This document shows, piece by piece, positions 17,817 to 27,389 of a stretch of DNA of 64,000 nucleotides. Within the stretch, counting starts at the first letter, position 1, and each line of letters begins with the position of its first letter. Position numbers and translations under genes: made by a program. The DNA is from UBA2108 sp963925495 (GTDB lineage: Bacteria; Bacteroidota; Bacteroidia; Flavobacteriales_G; Salibacteraceae). The stretch lies in the NCBI GenBank assembly GCA_963925495.1, contig CAWUST010000014.1, forward strand, positions 13,018-77,017. Direction: 5' to 3'. The notes below the pieces were generated by a model. The model was given only the letters and a program-made list of their open reading frames with translations, was not told the origin of the DNA and searched no databases.

Positions 17817-20800
17817 TTATATGTTCTCAATTTTATAGGTTGCAGACAAGCCGCCTATTTGAAGAGTAATAAAATAAAGCCCGGTTTTATCTAAATTAAT
17901 TACTTCTTCCGATCCAGAAACAACTTCCGTGGTTTTGCTTAATACCGACCTTCCTCGGCCATCAACAACAGACAATTTAAGTGGTCCAGAAATGTTAAAT
18001 TTCAGTTTCACTTTTCCGTGAGCGGGATTAGGGAAAATATGTAAACCAAGTTTTCGTGTAAATTCTTCGGTGCTAATTTTAGTGTCTGCTTCTAACGAGT
18101 TTGTGCCAGTTCCTAAACAAGAATTACTGTTCGTCACTTCCAGTTTCACTACAAAAGAACCCGTCGACGTATAAGTATGGGCTGGCTTTTTAAATGTAGA
18201 GTTTGATCCATCACCAAAGTCCCATTTGTAGGCAGTTAAAGCAGTGTCTGCAGGAAGAAAAAGAAAATCAGCTGCCTGTGGATTAGAAATAGTAAAATTA
18301 GAATCTGGATTTGAATTTACAGTTACTTTTTGTGAAGTAGTGTCAGCGCACCCTTTGTCAGAAAGACTTATTAGGTTTACATTGTAAATTCCCGATTTAG
18401 AATAGGCCTGGTTTACATCTTTCGAAGTGTCCGTATTTCCATCTCCAAAATTCCATGTTCTGGATATTCCGCTTCCATTGAAAAGACTAATGTCCTTAAA
18501 AGGGAAATTATTTCCAATTTCACATTGCGTTGTTTTTACTATTCCAATCCAAGCGATAGGCCTATCAAAAGGAATTATTTTAATAATTTCAGAAGTATCG
18601 AAACAAGCTCCATTTCCTGTTAAAACTTGGAAGCTGTACGAATTTAAACGGCTCAATTTCGTCTGTACAAAAACAGAATCTAAGTGACCATTAATTCTAG
18701 TTCCATTCTTATACCAAGAATAAAAGCCTGCTAGACCATTTGGTTTTTTTACTACTAATCGGGCGTTACCACCTTCGCAGAAATCGCTTTTAGAGGAGTC
18801 TAGCTCCAAAGCTGCAATAGTTGAATTCTCTACTTGAATGGAATCTTCGAACCAAACGCTAGAGTTTAATTGAACTCGAACTTTCCAAATACCAGAATTA
18901 CTGTATTTAACGTTATGCGGGCCGTTTCCTTGGGCATATTGCGGCGTAGCCCATTTTCCAAAATCCCAACTTACGCTATCTACTTTTCCTACCCAAATTG
19001 ATTTTATTGAGACCGCTTGGTTTGGACAAACGATTGTATCACTAAACTGAATATCTGCTTCAGGAGCATCGAACCAAACGGAATAATCTTCAGATTCACC
19101 ACGTGCAAGAGTTCCGCATGCAGAACTGATTTGATTTATATCCGAGACAACTCGCATTCTTAAAGCATTATTAGAAAAAGGTGCTTTTACAGTTCTAAAA
19201 TTAACGGTTCTTTTTCCTGTACCTGACCTAATGCTTGCTACATTTTCACCTGCATCTAAAAAGTCGCCATCGTTATTATAATCAATGTATGCTTTTACGA
19301 ATTCTGCTACCGAACTTCCCGTTGTTATAGACAGAGAGACTAAACTGTCGTAATATAAAAATGCTGCGTCAGTACAAGAATTGTTTCTGTTCGAAACCGA
19401 ACCATTGTACCCGGTACTATAAAAATCAATTTCCGCTAAATTAACGTTGAAAAGACCGCTTCCATTTCTTGAAGTTGAACTAGTTGAGGTTGTGCAAAAT
19501 CCTGATTTGGAGTCACCAGCAATCATGTTGTTGCGCCTTGTTATGGTGTCATTACCATAATAGTTAGATACTATTAATTGAAGAGAATAAACACCGGCTT
19601 TTTGAAACCTAAGTTCAATGTTTTTACTTTTTCGGGTAGTTCCTGATACGTATGTAAATCCTGAACTAGGAGATACAATCCAAGAATAAACACCGGCATT
19701 TTCAGAAGAATCGCCGAACAACTTAATCGTTTTGTTAGTACAGAAAAAACCAGTATCCCCAATGATTTTTGCATGAGGACTTCTATTGTTAATGTCAGAT
19801 AAATCCACTGACCATAATCCACGGCCATAAGTTCCAGCTCTTAATTTACTGTTTGTTGGGTTTAAAGTGTCGTAAAACAATTCTAATTCAGTAACAGAAA
19901 CATCACCGGGTAATCCGTTTGAATACTCTATCCAATTAGTCATTGAACTATCTATATAATAAACATTTGGCGTGCCGCCTACGTAAATACCACCCTTGCT
20001 AAATTTATCGAAGACTAGAGTTCTTTTAGCCGTTCCTGGTAAGTTTTTTGAAATGTCCGTCCAGTTTAATCCTTTGTTTGTGCTCATATGAACCTTTGGG
20101 CCAGAAGTGATATAAACTATGTTTTGATTCCATGGGTGAGCCTCAATGTCACTTGGTGCATTTCCATTTGGAAGGCGTGTAGTTAAGTCCGTCCATGTCG
20201 GTGTATTAGCATTTGCATTGTCAGTTCTAAACATTTTTTTCCCGGAGCGAACAGCGTATAAAACATTAGAGTTTGCAGGGCTACTTTCCAAAACGCTCCA
20301 TGCTTTACCGCTGGTTGATACAGAGGGAGAAATATTTTTCCATTGAACAGAATTTGCTCTAACATTTAGGCTTCTCCAGATATAAGAAGTCATTCCGACG
20401 TACAGGATTTTGGCATCACCTTCATTTAAAATATAGGGTGACACCCAAGCACCTTGTTCACTGATTCCTCCAGTAATGGAGCCAAAAGTACTTCCCCCAT
20501 TTCGGGATCTTCTAATGCTCCCATAATAAAGTTCACCATAAACATACGTCAGGTTGTCTGGATCAAAAATACACTCCATGCCATCTCCACCAATTTCGGT
20601 TGTCCAGTTTCCTTTTCCTCGATATATCGCGCTTCCATTATCTTGGTATCCACAAATTACTCGATTTTCATTATAGGCATGTTGTCCTATTTTATAAACT
20701 TCAGATATAGCCAAGCCGCTTCCAATATTAGTCCAGTTCGAGCCAGTGTTAGTCGTATAAGAAACTCCACCATCTCCGCCGTCATATAATGTTTTTCCGT

Positions 20801-22112
20801 CTGCAGACCATTCCATTACGTGATGATCAGCATGAACGGCTGGAGCGCCGCCTTGCCCAGTCCAGTGTGCGTTAATTCTCCAAGTAACTCCTTCGTTATC
20901 ACTTCTAAAAATATTTACTCCTCCTACAAAAACTTGCGCCTTGTTTTTAGGGTTGACTGAAATATCTAAATCGTACCACGCTTGACCACTAGTGCCGCTT
21001 CCGTTTGTGCTCCAATCCATAATATTAGGCGTAGTACTTTTGAGTGCAAATGTTTTTCCGCTGTCTTTAGAAAGCATTAAACCTGCAAATGCACGTTGAG
21101 TTGTCTGCACTAAATAAACATAACTAGGGTCCGCGGGGGTAACACCAATTGCTATTCTATTTCCTGATTTTGGAATATAAAGGGCGGTCCATGAAGCACC
21201 ACCGTTTGCCGAACGATAATATTTCCCGCTAGCTGTGGCATACATAATTTGGAAATTTCCAGGCATGGCCACAACGTCTTTGTAATTACCCGTTGCCGAG
21301 GTTCTTGTCCAAGATACTCCTGCATTTAAAGAGCGGTATATTCCTCCATTAGTAGCTGCTATGAGAGTGTCGGGCTGTTTTGGGTTAATTATAAGTTTTC
21401 CAACAACTCTATTTCCCATACCAGTATTTGAACGACTCCAATGAATTCCGCCATTTGTACTTTTCATAACTCCCCGTTGTGTTCTTGAACCGGCATCTCT
21501 ATCACCGGTTCCCACATAAACTATTTGAGAATTTTTGGTGTTAAAAACGATAGATGAAATTTGCATGGAAAAATTAGTATCTGTATTCGAAGCCCAAGTT
21601 TTTCCTTTGTCGTAAGTTCTCCAAATTCCACCGTTTGGTGCGCCAACAAAAACGATGTTATCATTAGTAGGGTGGACTCCGATTGCATTAATTCTGCCCA
21701 TGCCGTTTGGCTGGCCTGAACTTGCACGTGGTTTATTTATAGGGCCAACGTTTTCCCATTGGCCGTTTTGACCAGGTCGACTATGGCTCGTGGGAGCCAT
21801 TTGAGTGGTATAATTACTTCTAAACTTCATTACTTCCGCCTGTATAGCATCAACAGTTCTATAATCACCGTTGGCTAGGACTTCTGATTCCATAAACCAC
21901 TCCCAACGTTTAAATGCATTATAGCCATCACCCTTACTTCTTGTTCTCCCCTTCCAATAGGCTTCAAAGGCATTTTGTGTTTTATAAAAACTTACTGTTT
22001 CATCTTGCATCATGTCGATCCAATAAGGATAATTGGACGTGTCTTTGGCGTTTTGGCCAAACAATAGAACACTAAATAAAAGAATAGTAGCGAAGGGAAT
22101 TAACTTTTGCAT
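17817..22112 (-). CDS. T9SS-exported multidomain protein: VPS10/BNR propeller, PKD and GEVED domains
   Basis: A 1431-residue secreted protein. A signal peptide (MQKLIPFATILLFSVLLFGQ) is followed by a large beta-propeller region (about 115-770) with many sialidase-type Asp-box repeats such as GGIWRTYDKGKTW, GVMKSTNGGIHWSR, GGIYRSLNAGVSWTR and MLSKDSGKTF. A PKD-like segment follows, then a GEVED domain (YIDYNNDGDFLDAGENV and RGESEDYSVWF), two more PKD domains (WNFGDGNTD; WDFGDGSNS), and a C-terminal type A sorting domain of about 75 residues (LGLHIFPNPAHGKVKL ... GLYFITLQ) that directs export and anchoring by T9SS. Likely a surface adhesin or glycan-binding protein; no catalytic residues are evident, so enzyme activity is not claimed. 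Confidence 0.9.
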   Translation of the reverse strand: MQKLIPFATILLFSVLLFGQNAKDTSNYPYWIDMMQDETVSFYKTQNAFEAYWKGRTRSKGDGYNAFKRWEWFMESEVLANGDYRTVDAIQAEVMKFRSNYTTQMAPTSHSRPGQNGQWENVGPINKPRASSGQPNGMGRINAIGVHPTNDNIVFVGAPNGGIWRTYDKGKTWASNTDTNFSMQISSIVFNTKNSQIVYVGTGDRDAGSRTQRGVMKSTNGGIHWSRSNTGMGNRVVGKLIINPKQPDTLIAATNGGIYRSLNAGVSWTRTSATGNYKDVVAMPGNFQIMYATASGKYYRSANGGASWTALYIPKSGNRIAIGVTPADPSYVYLVQTTQRAFAGLMLSKDSGKTFALKSTTPNIMDWSTNGSGTSGQAWYDLDISVNPKNKAQVFVGGVNIFRSDNEGVTWRINAHWTGQGGAPAVHADHHVMEWSADGKTLYDGGDGGVSYTTNTGSNWTNIGSGLAISEVYKIGQHAYNENRVICGYQDNGSAIYRGKGNWTTEIGGDGMECIFDPDNLTYVYGELYYGSIRRSRNGGSTFGSITGGISEQGAWVSPYILNEGDAKILYVGMTSYIWRSLNVRANSVQWKNISPSVSTSGKAWSVLESSPANSNVLYAVRSGKKMFRTDNANANTPTWTDLTTRLPNGNAPSDIEAHPWNQNIVYITSGPKVHMSTNKGLNWTDISKNLPGTAKRTLVFDKFSKGGIYVGGTPNVYYIDSSMTNWIEYSNGLPGDVSVTELELFYDTLNPTNSKLRAGTYGRGLWSVDLSDINNRSPHAKIIGDTGFFCTNKTIKLFGDSSENAGVYSWIVSPSSGFTYVSGTTRKSKNIELRFQKAGVYSLQLIVSNYYGNDTITRRNNMIAGDSKSGFCTTSTSSTSRNGSGLFNVNLAEIDFYSTGYNGSVSNRNNSCTDAAFLYYDSLVSLSITTGSSVAEFVKAYIDYNNDGDFLDAGENVASIRSGTGKRTVNFRTVKAPFSNNALRMRVVSDINQISSACGTLARGESEDYSVWFDAPEADIQFSDTIVCPNQAVSIKSIWVGKVDSVSWDFGKWATPQYAQGNGPHNVKYSNSGIWKVRVQLNSSVWFEDSIQVENSTIAALELDSSKSDFCEGGNARLVVKKPNGLAGFYSWYKNGTRINGHLDSVFVQTKLSRLNSYSFQVLTGNGACFDTSEIIKIIPFDRPIAWIGIVKTTQCEIGNNFPFKDISLFNGSGISRTWNFGDGNTDTSKDVNQAYSKSGIYNVNLISLSDKGCADTTSQKVTVNSNPDSNFTISNPQAADFLFLPADTALTAYKWDFGDGSNSTFKKPAHTYTSTGSFVVKLEVTNSNSCLGTGTNSLEADTKISTEEFTRKLGLHIFPNPAHGKVKLKFNISGPLKLSVVDGRGRSVLSKTTEVVSGSEEVINLDKTGLYFITLQIGGLSATYKIENI

Positions 22113-22207
22113 ATAGATTATTTAAGGGGCTAAATATAATAATGTTGAACGCAAAACTTTGGCAGTGGTTTGTACCGTTCAATGAGTTTTAAATAACCAA
22201 TTTACCG

Positions 22208-23410
22208 TTATTTAAATTTATACAGCCAAGCTGCGGGGTTCATGGTTACTTGACCTTTCCAAAGTTCGAAATGAACTTCAGTAACTCCTTTTGAAGGATT
22301 GGTTATGGCTCTACCGATATCTTGTTTTATATCTATTTCGTCCCCTTTTTGTACAAATACATCGGATAGATTAGAGTAAACTGAAATGTAATTTCCGTGC
22401 CTAACCATTACGGCTTTTCCCATACCAGGGAGTACAATTACATAAGATACTTTGCCTCTAAAAACAGCACGAGCTGTTGACCCTTTTTCAGTTGTAAAAT
22501 CAACGCCGTTATTTTCGATCTGAATTCCAGGGAGATCGGGGTGTGAGTGCTTTCCATAATATTCAGTAACTACTCCTCTTGCAACGGGCCAAGGTAATTT
22601 CCCTTTATTTCCTTCAAAATTTGCCGCGAGTTGTTTTGCCTCTTCGGTCAGCTTATACTTACCATTTTTAATGTCTTCGGCTATTTGTTGCTCAATGATT
22701 TTTGCTATAGCCTTTTTAAGTTTTTGAGATTCTTTTCGTTTTTTCTTAATTTCCTTTTTTAACTCTTTTTCTTTGGAGTTTAGTCCGTTGTACACCTGTT
22801 GTTTTTCGCTTCGGTCCCTATCTAAATTTAATTTTTCGTTTTCTTTTAGATCAATAACTTCTTCTTTCTCTAGTTTTTTATCCTCAAGCTCTACTATTTT
22901 CTCATTGAGCTCTTGCTTAGCAAGCATTATAAGTTGAGCCTGATTTTGCCTGAATACCGCATATTGTTGCAAGTATTTCAGTCTTTTATAGGCTTGATTA
23001 AAACTTTCTGAAGCAAAAACGAACATCAATTTATCATACGAACTACGTGTTTTGTAGGCATGATAGACCATTTTGGCGTACTCAGCTTTTATCGCTTCTA
23101 ATTCTTTTTCTGTTATTGTAATCTCATTCTTTTTCTCAATTATTTGGTTGTCGATTAAGTCAGTCTCTTTTCGCAGGGTATTAATTAATCTTTCTCTATT
23201 CGCAATCTTCTTTCTATATAAAGACAGCTGATTCAAAGAACTGTTTTTGCTTTTTTTGGTTTCTTTTAATAGTTTGTTTTTATAATTTATTTGTTTGTTT
23301 AACTCAGAGCGTTCTCGCTCTAAAGCTTTTTGGGTTTTCTGAGCAAAAACAATTGAGCTAAACCACAGATTAGTAGCCAATAAGAGTAAGAGCTTAAAAG
23401 AGCGGTTCAT
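22208..23410 (-). CDS. EnvC-like murein hydrolase activator (degenerate LytM/M23 domain)
   Basis: Periplasmic protein of 400 residues that probably activates cell-wall amidases during division. It has a signal peptide (about 1-23), a long coiled coil (about 25-245, rich in Lys/Glu/Leu) and a C-terminal LytM domain (about 275-398). The zinc site is broken: the HxxxD position reads NNGVD with no histidine, and the HxH position reads EVHFE, so only one of the three zinc-site histidines survives. This is what one expects of EnvC-type activators rather than an active endopeptidase. Its start overlaps the DUF4292 gene by 17 bp in a four-gene operon. Confidence 0.9.
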   Translation of the reverse strand: MNRSFKLLLLLATNLWFSSIVFAQKTQKALERERSELNKQINYKNKLLKETKKSKNSSLNQLSLYRKKIANRERLINTLRKETDLIDNQIIEKKNEITITEKELEAIKAEYAKMVYHAYKTRSSYDKLMFVFASESFNQAYKRLKYLQQYAVFRQNQAQLIMLAKQELNEKIVELEDKKLEKEEVIDLKENEKLNLDRDRSEKQQVYNGLNSKEKELKKEIKKKRKESQKLKKAIAKIIEQQIAEDIKNGKYKLTEEAKQLAANFEGNKGKLPWPVARGVVTEYYGKHSHPDLPGIQIENNGVDFTTEKGSTARAVFRGKVSYVIVLPGMGKAVMVRHGNYISVYSNLSDVFVQKGDEIDIKQDIGRAITNPSKGVTEVHFELWKGQVTMNPAAWLYKFK

Positions 23411-24218
23411 ATTTCGAAGATATGGTAAAAGGAAATCGCATATCGGGTTTCGATTCTACTTTTAAATAGTTGGATGTGAATTTCATTTCTTCATCAGTTC
23501 GAAGTACATATTCAGCTCCATTTGGCAAGGAATACCCATTAATCATTAGTGTATCAGAGTAGGTGGTAGTAAAACGCTTTTTTGTCTTATATTCTCCTAT
23601 TTTACTTTTCTTTACTCTATAGGTATCTGGGTCAATCCACATTTGTGTTTCTTGTTGTACCAAGAGCTTTTCGCCGCTTCCGTTGTCAAACCAAAGATTG
23701 TTTAAGGAAGCTACGATAATGTTTCCTCTGCTCGAGTAGGCTTTCACTTTTACAGCGCTATCTAATTTGAATGAATTACCTAGGAAAATAGATTGAATCA
23801 GTTCAAAATCCAATGGAACCTTAAATCGATTAGCAATGTACTTATAGTCACCTAAATAATATTTTCCGTTTTTCCGGTCAAGCATTTTAACACTATCAGG
23901 AGTCATTAAAAAACGAGCGACCTCTACCTTATAAAAGGTAACTGAAATCCAAATAATACTATCCTGTTTCATTCGAATATGCATTTTAAATGAATCAGAC
24001 ATTTTAGGTGTTTTAAAATAGACTTTCGATTTTATAGAAAGGCTTCCGGGAAAGGATTTATTAGAGATTAATGAGTCCTCTAAATGCTCAAACTTTTCTT
24101 TGCCGTTTTCTAGTTTAACCTTTGTATCAGCTACTTGTTTTTTGGATTTACAGCCCTGTAAAAAGCTAACAATAAACAAGCTAATGAAAATATATAAAGC
24201 GAATTTTGACTTACTCAT
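23394..24218 (-). CDS. DUF4292 lipoprotein
   Basis: A 274-residue exported lipoprotein: the N-terminal hydrophobic stretch ends in a lipobox (FLQGCKSKK, Cys23). The mature domain is all-beta with FPGSLSIKSKVYFKTPKM, SIIWISVTFYKVEVARFLMTPDSVKMLDRKNGKYYLGDY and a QMWIDPDTYRVKKSKI segment, the pattern of DUF4292, which resembles LolA/LolB-like lipid-binding folds. It overlaps EnvC by 17 bp and the TPR gene by 8 bp, so the three are translationally coupled. A role in outer-membrane lipoprotein or lipid handling is inferred only from the fold family. Confidence 0.85.
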   Translation of the reverse strand: MSKSKFALYIFISLFIVSFLQGCKSKKQVADTKVKLENGKEKFEHLEDSLISNKSFPGSLSIKSKVYFKTPKMSDSFKMHIRMKQDSIIWISVTFYKVEVARFLMTPDSVKMLDRKNGKYYLGDYKYIANRFKVPLDFELIQSIFLGNSFKLDSAVKVKAYSSRGNIIVASLNNLWFDNGSGEKLLVQQETQMWIDPDTYRVKKSKIGEYKTKKRFTTTYSDTLMINGYSLPNGAEYVLRTDEEMKFTSNYLKVESKPDMRFPFTISSKYEPLF

Positions 24219-25947
24219 ATATTTGTTTCGTTTCTATTTTTTTGTCCAAAAAATCACTTCCTCCACCTAAAATTTTAGCCTGTTGCCAGTACTTAATAGC
24301 TTCATCCTTTTCATTTAGTTTAAAAAGGATATCGCCATAATGCTCTACAATTACACCTTCATCTTGACCGTCGTTTTCAAGAGCAATTTTCATCCACTTT
24401 TTAGCTTCTTCATAGTCTCCCTTTTTGTACAATACCCATGCGTAAGTGTCCAAATACGTTGAGGATTTCGGGTTTTCATCAACCGTTTTTCGAGACATTT
24501 TAGCAGCTTTTTCTAAATTCTCTCCTCGAACCGATAGGTAATAACTGTAGTTATTTAAAACTAAGATATCATTTGAATCAATTTCTAAAGCTTTGTCAAA
24601 ATAAGAGTCAGAAAGCTGGTGTTTTTCTAAATTATGATAAACATCTCCCAGGTTGGTATAAAACTGACTAAGCATTCCCTTGTTGTCAATTACAAAGTCT
24701 TTCCCTGTTTCTAATGCACTTGTTGCCTCCTGGTATTTTTTGAGTTGTGTAGCAGAAATTCCTTTGAAATAATAAATAGTCGGCTGACATGGAAAATATT
24801 CCAAGGCTTTTGTAGTTCCGTCAAAAATTTCTTGCCACTTTAGTTCTTCTGATTGCAAAATAAAAACCTGGCTCCATACCAAAAACTGGTTGGCATCAAT
24901 TTCTAGGCTTTTTTTATACGCATCAATCGCTTCACTTTTTTTACCCATTTGAAACAATAAGTCAGCTTGAATAGCCCAAGATTTTGAATCCTCGGGATGC
25001 GTTTTTACTATAATATCTGCTAACTCTAATGCAAACGGATTCACTTGGCCTTCCGGAACATTTTTAAAAGCAATATCACTAAAAAGAATTCGAGCTTTAG
25101 AGTTGAAATCAAGCTCGGGATTAGAAAAAGCAATTTTCATTGTTTCTTTTGCTTTTTCTGTTTCACCACCTTCCATGTAATAACTCGCCATGGATAGTTG
25201 AACGTAGGAGTTTGTTGGGTCTATTTCTAATAGTATTTTATAGGTCTTTATAGCCTCTGTTTTTTGTCCGTTTTGAGTATAAAGTTTGGCCAAGGTGGCG
25301 TAAAACCTAGCCGTACTTGGAAACTGCTTTATTAGATTTTTAGCTTCATTAATAGCTTTATCCATTTTCTTCTGTATCACATAGATTTTCTGTTTTTGAG
25401 TACTAGAAAATTCCATTACCCCAAATTCAGCTTCCGAACGGTAATATATTTTGAGTGCACCTTTTAAATCATTTTGATACAAATACATGTTGGCCAAAGT
25501 TTCGTAGTAAACCAATTCTTTGGGTTGCTGTTTTATTAATTCTTCATAAACATCTGCGCCCAGTTCATATTGTTGATGGGTTTCGTACAATACGGCTAAA
25601 CTTTGTTGATACCATTTATTATTGGGGTCAATTGTTCGTGCTTTTTCCATTAACGAAATAGCCTCTGTAATTTGCTGTGCTTTTGCTTTAAGGTGCGCCA
25701 TTTCGTAATAAGAAGCAGCATGATGTGGGTCAATGTCAATACAATTTTGAAAGAGTTTTATGGCTTTATCGTCGTTGCCAATCATTTTTTCTTTATTGGC
25801 TTCAAAAAAATTGTTTTTGAGTGCAATTAGCTGTTTTTCTGGCAGTTCTGTAGGCGCTTTTTTCTTTTTGGAAGAAGTAAATGCAGGCGAGCTAATTAAA
25901 ACATTACTTAAAAGCAACAAGCCGAGTATGTGGGTTAATTTTCTCAA
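24211..25947 (-). CDS. TPR-repeat protein, exported
   Basis: A 578-residue protein with a signal sequence (MRKLTHILGLLLLSNVLISSPAFT) and about a dozen TPR repeats over residues 40-560; typical repeats are AASYYEMAHLKAKAQQITEAISLMEKARTIDPNN and SRFYATLAKLYTQNGQKTEAIKTYKILLEIDPTN-like units. TPR arrays scaffold protein complexes, here probably in the periplasm. The start is TTG at 25947, overlapping the stop of the nucleotidyltransferase by 4 bp (TTGA). It is followed in the operon by the DUF4292 lipoprotein and EnvC, so an envelope role is likely. Confidence 0.88.
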   Translation of the reverse strand: MRKLTHILGLLLLSNVLISSPAFTSSKKKKAPTELPEKQLIALKNNFFEANKEKMIGNDDKAIKLFQNCIDIDPHHAASYYEMAHLKAKAQQITEAISLMEKARTIDPNNKWYQQSLAVLYETHQQYELGADVYEELIKQQPKELVYYETLANMYLYQNDLKGALKIYYRSEAEFGVMEFSSTQKQKIYVIQKKMDKAINEAKNLIKQFPSTARFYATLAKLYTQNGQKTEAIKTYKILLEIDPTNSYVQLSMASYYMEGGETEKAKETMKIAFSNPELDFNSKARILFSDIAFKNVPEGQVNPFALELADIIVKTHPEDSKSWAIQADLLFQMGKKSEAIDAYKKSLEIDANQFLVWSQVFILQSEELKWQEIFDGTTKALEYFPCQPTIYYFKGISATQLKKYQEATSALETGKDFVIDNKGMLSQFYTNLGDVYHNLEKHQLSDSYFDKALEIDSNDILVLNNYSYYLSVRGENLEKAAKMSRKTVDENPKSSTYLDTYAWVLYKKGDYEEAKKWMKIALENDGQDEGVIVEHYGDILFKLNEKDEAIKYWQQAKILGGGSDFLDKKIETKQIYE

Positions 25948-26948
25948 GCTTCAATTGTACTATAGTCGCTTATACTCAAATCTAATGTTTTGCCTTTTAC
26001 TTTAGTAAATTGCCCAAGCATAGAATTGTTAATGACGGCATTATTAATTTGTGCGTTATTTTGAATAATACAGTTTTCGACTATAGAGTTTTCAATAACA
26101 GAATTATCGCCTAAACTAACATGAGGGCCAACAACGCTATTCTTTAAAATTACATTTTCCCCAATAAAACAAGGAGGAATAATTACTGCATTTTCTTGAG
26201 TTGCACTTGTCGGAATTGACAATTCACTTTCAATATTTACCAAAACTCGTTGGTTGGAATAAACGGTTGCGTTTTTGTTTCCGCAATCTAGCCATTCGTC
26301 CACTTTACCAGGAGAAAATTTCATTCCTTTTGCGGTCATATTTCTAAGCGCATCAGGCAATTGGTATTCTCCATCATTCTTTATGTTATTGTCAATTAGA
26401 TATTGCAATTCACCTTTTAGCACTTCACCTTCTCGGAAATAATAAATCCCAATCATTGCCAAATCAGAAACAAATGTTTCTGGTTTTTCTACAAAATCCG
26501 TAATCACATTATTCTCGTCCACTTTTACAACGCCAAATGCACTAGGATCATCTATTTGACTTACCCAAAGAATTCCATCTTTTTCAGGGTCCAATTTAAA
26601 ATCTGCACGAAAAAGTGTATCGGCAAAAGCCACAATTGTTTTTCCGGTTAAGGTTTCTTCCGCACACATGATAGCGTGAGCCGTTCCTAACGCCTCTTCT
26701 TGATAACGTATTTTTCCTTTGGCACCCAATGAAGACGCTAAATCCAACAACTGCTTTTCTATCGCATCTCCAAAATGACCAATAATAAATGAGATTTCAT
26801 TTATAGGTTCAGCACATACATTAGCCATATCTTCAACAAGTCTTTGTACAATTGGTTTTCCGGCTACAGGAATTAATGGCTTTGGAACTGTAAGTGTGTG
26901 CGGGCGCATTCGCTTTCCCATTCCTGCCATTGGAATAATTATGTTCAT
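25944..26948 (-). CDS. Sugar-phosphate nucleotidyltransferase (RmlA/GlmU-like)
   Basis: Activates a sugar-1-phosphate to NDP-sugar. The 334-residue protein has the NTP-binding signature AGMGKRMRPHTLTVPKPLIPVAGKP (about 8-32) and a nucleotidyltransferase domain of about 235 residues with SFGVVKVDENNVITDFVEKPETFVSD-type product-binding segment. The C-terminal part (about 240-330) shows hexapeptide repeats (NAVIIPPCFIGENVILKNSVVGPHVSLGDNSVIENSIVENCII), a left-handed beta-helix as in glucose- or N-acetylglucosamine-1-phosphate transferases. It is first in the operon with TPR, DUF4292 and EnvC genes. The sugar is not determinable. Confidence 0.88.
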   Translation of the reverse strand: MNIIIPMAGMGKRMRPHTLTVPKPLIPVAGKPIVQRLVEDMANVCAEPINEISFIIGHFGDAIEKQLLDLASSLGAKGKIRYQEEALGTAHAIMCAEETLTGKTIVAFADTLFRADFKLDPEKDGILWVSQIDDPSAFGVVKVDENNVITDFVEKPETFVSDLAMIGIYYFREGEVLKGELQYLIDNNIKNDGEYQLPDALRNMTAKGMKFSPGKVDEWLDCGNKNATVYSNQRVLVNIESELSIPTSATQENAVIIPPCFIGENVILKNSVVGPHVSLGDNSVIENSIVENCIIQNNAQINNAVINNSMLGQFTKVKGKTLDLSISDYSTIEA

Positions 26949-27389
26949 TTTTTCGAAATTTTACTTCACTAAATAAGCTAAAGCTCGCAAAGATAATTTA
27001 ATAACAAAGGGGTAAAGTGTGGTGGGTTTAAGTTTTATAATAAGGGATGTTAATGCGTGAAAACATTGGCACAGAATAAAAATCGAAAAACGATCGTAAG
27101 CGAAGGCCCATTAAAGGCAGCTCTTATGGTTCTAATATTAATAAGCTTGTTTTTGCAAAAAAATCATACCTAATGAAAATGTTTTTGATTAACGAAATTT
27201 CTTTTTCTACTGTTGGCTGTTTAAGTTTTTAATCGAGGGGTTGAGAGTAGGGTAAGTTTCTTAAATTAATTACCCGACGGCTTGTCCAACAGAACCGCGA
27301 CCATCTCTGGGGAAATAGGAGCGAAAACAACTAATTGAAAGTTTAAATTAAGGAAAGCCTAACAATTACCTTAATACAAAAGAATGAGC
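26949..27389. other. Intergenic region of 441 bp with no supported gene
   Basis: Apart from a -7 box at 26988-26995 there is no convincing feature. A GTG at 27057 opens 38 codons with a hydrophobic stretch (AALMVLILISLFL), and on the minus strand 27250-27345 has short open stretches, but neither has a supporting start, family or composition signal. The part around 27270-27320 is locally more GC-rich than its surroundings. Confidence 0.5.
26988..26995 (-). promoter_or_regulatory. Candidate -7 promoter element for the nucleotidyltransferase-TPR-DUF4292-envC operon
   Basis: On the minus strand TATCTTTG, followed by CGAGC, lies 39 nt before the nucleotidyltransferase ATG. It matches TAnnTTTG exactly; the -33 box is not clear. 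Confidence 0.45.

Noticed and set aside
27057..27173. 38-codon GTG-started frame with a hydrophobic segment upstream of the nucleotidyltransferase operon
   Set aside because: Very short, weak start, no promoter or conserved motif; chance open frames of this size are common in AT-rich DNA.
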